DNA from: Nitrososphaera sp. UBA210
GTDB taxonomy: Archaea > Thermoproteota > Nitrososphaeria > Nitrososphaerales > Nitrososphaeraceae
Length of the DNA: 12,747 nt
Assembly (NCBI GenBank): GCA_002494895.1
Contig: DADA01000077.1
Location: 1-12,747 of the forward strand
Direction: 5' to 3'
The notes under the pieces: generated by a model
Database searches by the model: none
What the model saw: only the letters and a program-made list of their open reading frames with translations
What the model was told of the DNA's origin: nothing
Position numbers and translations under genes: made by a program
Part shown: positions 11,470 through 12,747 of the stretch, piece by piece
Layout: every line of letters starts with the position of its first letter
Numbering within the stretch: position 1 is the stretch's first letter

Positions 11470-12110
11470 CTCGGAGCTGACCCTATGACCCGATAGATTT
11501 CAAGCGACTTTATCGCTCCTTCTCTGACAACGCGGCCGCTGGTAACATCAACTATTGTTGATTCAATTCCTTTCTCAACCCTGCCGCCATCGAGCAGAAT
11601 CTGAAAACCGTCCAGACCAGAATCGATTACCTCTTGGGCGGAAGCAGGAGACTTTTTTCCGGAAATGTTTGCACTCGTGCCCACAAGATGGCTGCAGCTG
11701 CTCAGCAACAAGCTGATGCATCGGCCCGCAGGCACCCTGAGAGCTACGCTCTTGCTACCACCCAACATCCTTGGCGCGAGACCCGACCCGACGACGAGAG
11801 GGGCAATTATGGTTAGCGCGCCAGGCCAGAACTTTTCCGCAAGCAATTCTCCATTCTCGCCCAGAGCCGCAACCTTTCGCGCAACGGAAATGTCGTGAAC
11901 TAGGAGCGGAAGGGGCTTTTTTTCGTCGCGCCCTTTGATCTCAAAGATCCTGTTCACGGCGGCTTCGTTGGCAGGATCGCATCCGATGCCATAGACCGTG
12001 TCCGTGGGAAAGACCACCACTGCACCGTCCATGAGGGCTTTCGAACACTCGCTCACCCCGCTTTCCGTACATGGAACTGTCTTGAATGTGGGCATTTTTT
12101 TCCTAGCCAA
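11466..12110 (-). CDS. sua5: Sua5/YrdC-family threonylcarbamoyl-AMP synthase
   Basis: This 214-residue protein makes threonylcarbamoyl-AMP from threonine, bicarbonate and ATP, the first step of t6A synthesis on ANN-decoding tRNAs; KEOPS then transfers the group. The YrdC fold is clear: VVVFPTDTVYGIGCDP (35-46), IKGRDEKKPLPLLV (58-71), KFWPGALTII, VALRVPAG and GTSANISGKKSP (144-155). The C-terminal Sua5 domain of the long form is absent, so this is the short YrdC/TsaC type. The first codon given is TTG 12110, which overlaps the upstream gene by eight bases; ATG 12095 (five residues shorter, GGAAAAAA before it) is about equally likely. The gene is coupled to the THUMP gene by ATGA, and Cgi121, used in the same pathway, lies on the facing strand. 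Confidence 0.9.
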   Translation of the reverse strand: MARKKMPTFKTVPCTESGVSECSKALMDGAVVVFPTDTVYGIGCDPANEAAVNRIFEIKGRDEKKPLPLLVHDISVARKVAALGENGELLAEKFWPGALTIIAPLVVGSGLAPRMLGGSKSVALRVPAGRCISLLLSSCSHLVGTSANISGKKSPASAQEVIDSGLDGFQILLDGGRVEKGIESTIVDVTSGRVVREGAIKSLEIYRVIGSAPR

Positions 12111-12741
12111 GCTTAACTATGGCTGCAACTTCCTTTGCCGCGGCCCTTTTCAGCTCATCGCGCACTGCCCTTGCCAGTTGTTCAGGCGCCGTAAGGCTTG
12201 AAAAATCCATCAGTTTTATGCCATCAAGAATGTGGACCTGCGGCGCCAGGTCTCCACCGTCTGCGCTGTGCTGTCGCAGCAGAACGTCTATTCTATCCGC
12301 GACATCCTCAGGAGAGCCGTTGAAAATTGCAGCATTGTCGACGGAAAGCCTTACACGCCCGTACTTGTCAAGCACAAGTACCGGTTGCTTGCGCGATTTG
12401 AGAAACAGCTTTTTCTTGCTCATCTCGCAGGCAAAGATGTGGTAGTTTTTCATGTCAAAAATCCGCTGCACGCCGTTGTTGATTCCAAAGAGCTCGCAGG
12501 CGAGGACGTGTGCCTCTTCTTCATTAATCTCCTGTGCATTGGTGGTGCCGATGTCAAGTGACACATTTCCCATCGCTGTCACCCGAAGAACCGAGCGCTC
12601 GCTCACGTACTCGGACTGGATAGTTATCGATTCAGGCAGAGCACCCCGATCCAGCGCCGCTTTTTTTACCAGTTCTGCAAGCGTTGTGATGTCTTCAGGG
12701 ACCGGGTTGGTGACCGTCTTTTCCAGCTCTTCGTGGATCAT
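12103..12741 (-). CDS. unrecognised protein at the head of the sua5 operon, probably 5'-truncated
   Basis: The ATG at 12741 gives 212 residues, but the frame stays open to the window edge (two more Ala codons), so the gene may continue to the right. The N-terminal part (LAELVKKAALDRGALPESI, then a strand ending VLRVTAMGNV) resembles the C-terminal region of hydantoinase/oxoprolinase-like proteins, which is a low-confidence guess. The middle contains DIGTTNAQEINEEEA and a Lys-rich loop (EMSKKKLFLKSRKQP) followed by PVLVLDKYGRVRLSVDNAAIF; the C-terminus is helical (PEQLARAVRDELKRAAAKE). There is no membrane helix or zinc motif. The stop lies inside or just before the sua5 start, so it is in the same operon as sua5 and the THUMP gene. 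Confidence 0.75.
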   Translation of the reverse strand: MIHEELEKTVTNPVPEDITTLAELVKKAALDRGALPESITIQSEYVSERSVLRVTAMGNVSLDIGTTNAQEINEEEAHVLACELFGINNGVQRIFDMKNYHIFACEMSKKKLFLKSRKQPVLVLDKYGRVRLSVDNAAIFNGSPEDVADRIDVLLRQHSADGGDLAPQVHILDGIKLMDFSSLTAPEQLARAVRDELKRAAAKEVAAIVKLG

Positions 12742-12747
12742 CGCTGC

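Overview
The window comes from an archaeon, most likely an ammonia-oxidising thaumarchaeon of the Nitrososphaera type. This is inferred from an archaeal histone, ribosomal protein S17e, KEOPS subunit Cgi121, a THUMP tRNA-modification protein, frequent TTG/GTG starts, and TATA-like boxes about 26-30 bases before many start codons (leaderless transcription). No rRNA, intact tRNA or ammonia-oxidation gene is present to fix the lineage.

Two regions are clear. Positions 1 to about 8.6 kb are AT-richer and hold short, mostly unrecognised genes, as in an integrated mobile element or defence-type island. From the left these are: an unknown gene open at the left edge (33-698); a convergent two-helix membrane protein (583-1680, minus); a small membrane protein with zinc ribbons (1842-2460); three nuclease genes in a row (2471-3091 PD-(D/E)XK, 3189-3914 HNH, 3972-4934 DUF2130-type PD-(D/E)XK); a convergent HEPN-like gene (4951-5583, minus); a run of tiny membrane, zinc-ribbon and unknown genes (5620-7169); and an unknown gene on the minus strand (7174-7554). 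Positions 7675-7694 look like the 3' end of a tRNA gene without the rest, as expected of an attachment-site copy at the right end of an element inserted in a tRNA gene left of the window. Beyond it are two more minus-strand zinc-ribbon genes (7755-7898 and 7921-8085), a 50-residue ORF and a one-finger C2H2 protein. Several of these genes are below 60 codons and were found by translating the gaps by eye.

From about 8.75 kb to the end the DNA is GC-richer and carries ordinary chromosomal genes: histone (minus), TatD-family hydrolase, S17e, a ubiquitin-like (MoaD/ThiS)-Cgi121 fusion, then convergent with it a minus-strand operon of an unrecognised protein, a Sua5/YrdC threonylcarbamoyl-AMP synthase and a THUMP protein. 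Cgi121 and Sua5 both belong to the t6A tRNA-modification pathway and the THUMP protein probably assists ac4C formation on tRNA, so 10.2-12.1 kb is a tRNA-modification neighbourhood.

The points most worth following are the nuclease/HEPN block, the family of tiny zinc-ribbon proteins, the candidate attachment site, and the ubiquitin-like domain whose terminal Gly-Gly is fused directly to Cgi121.
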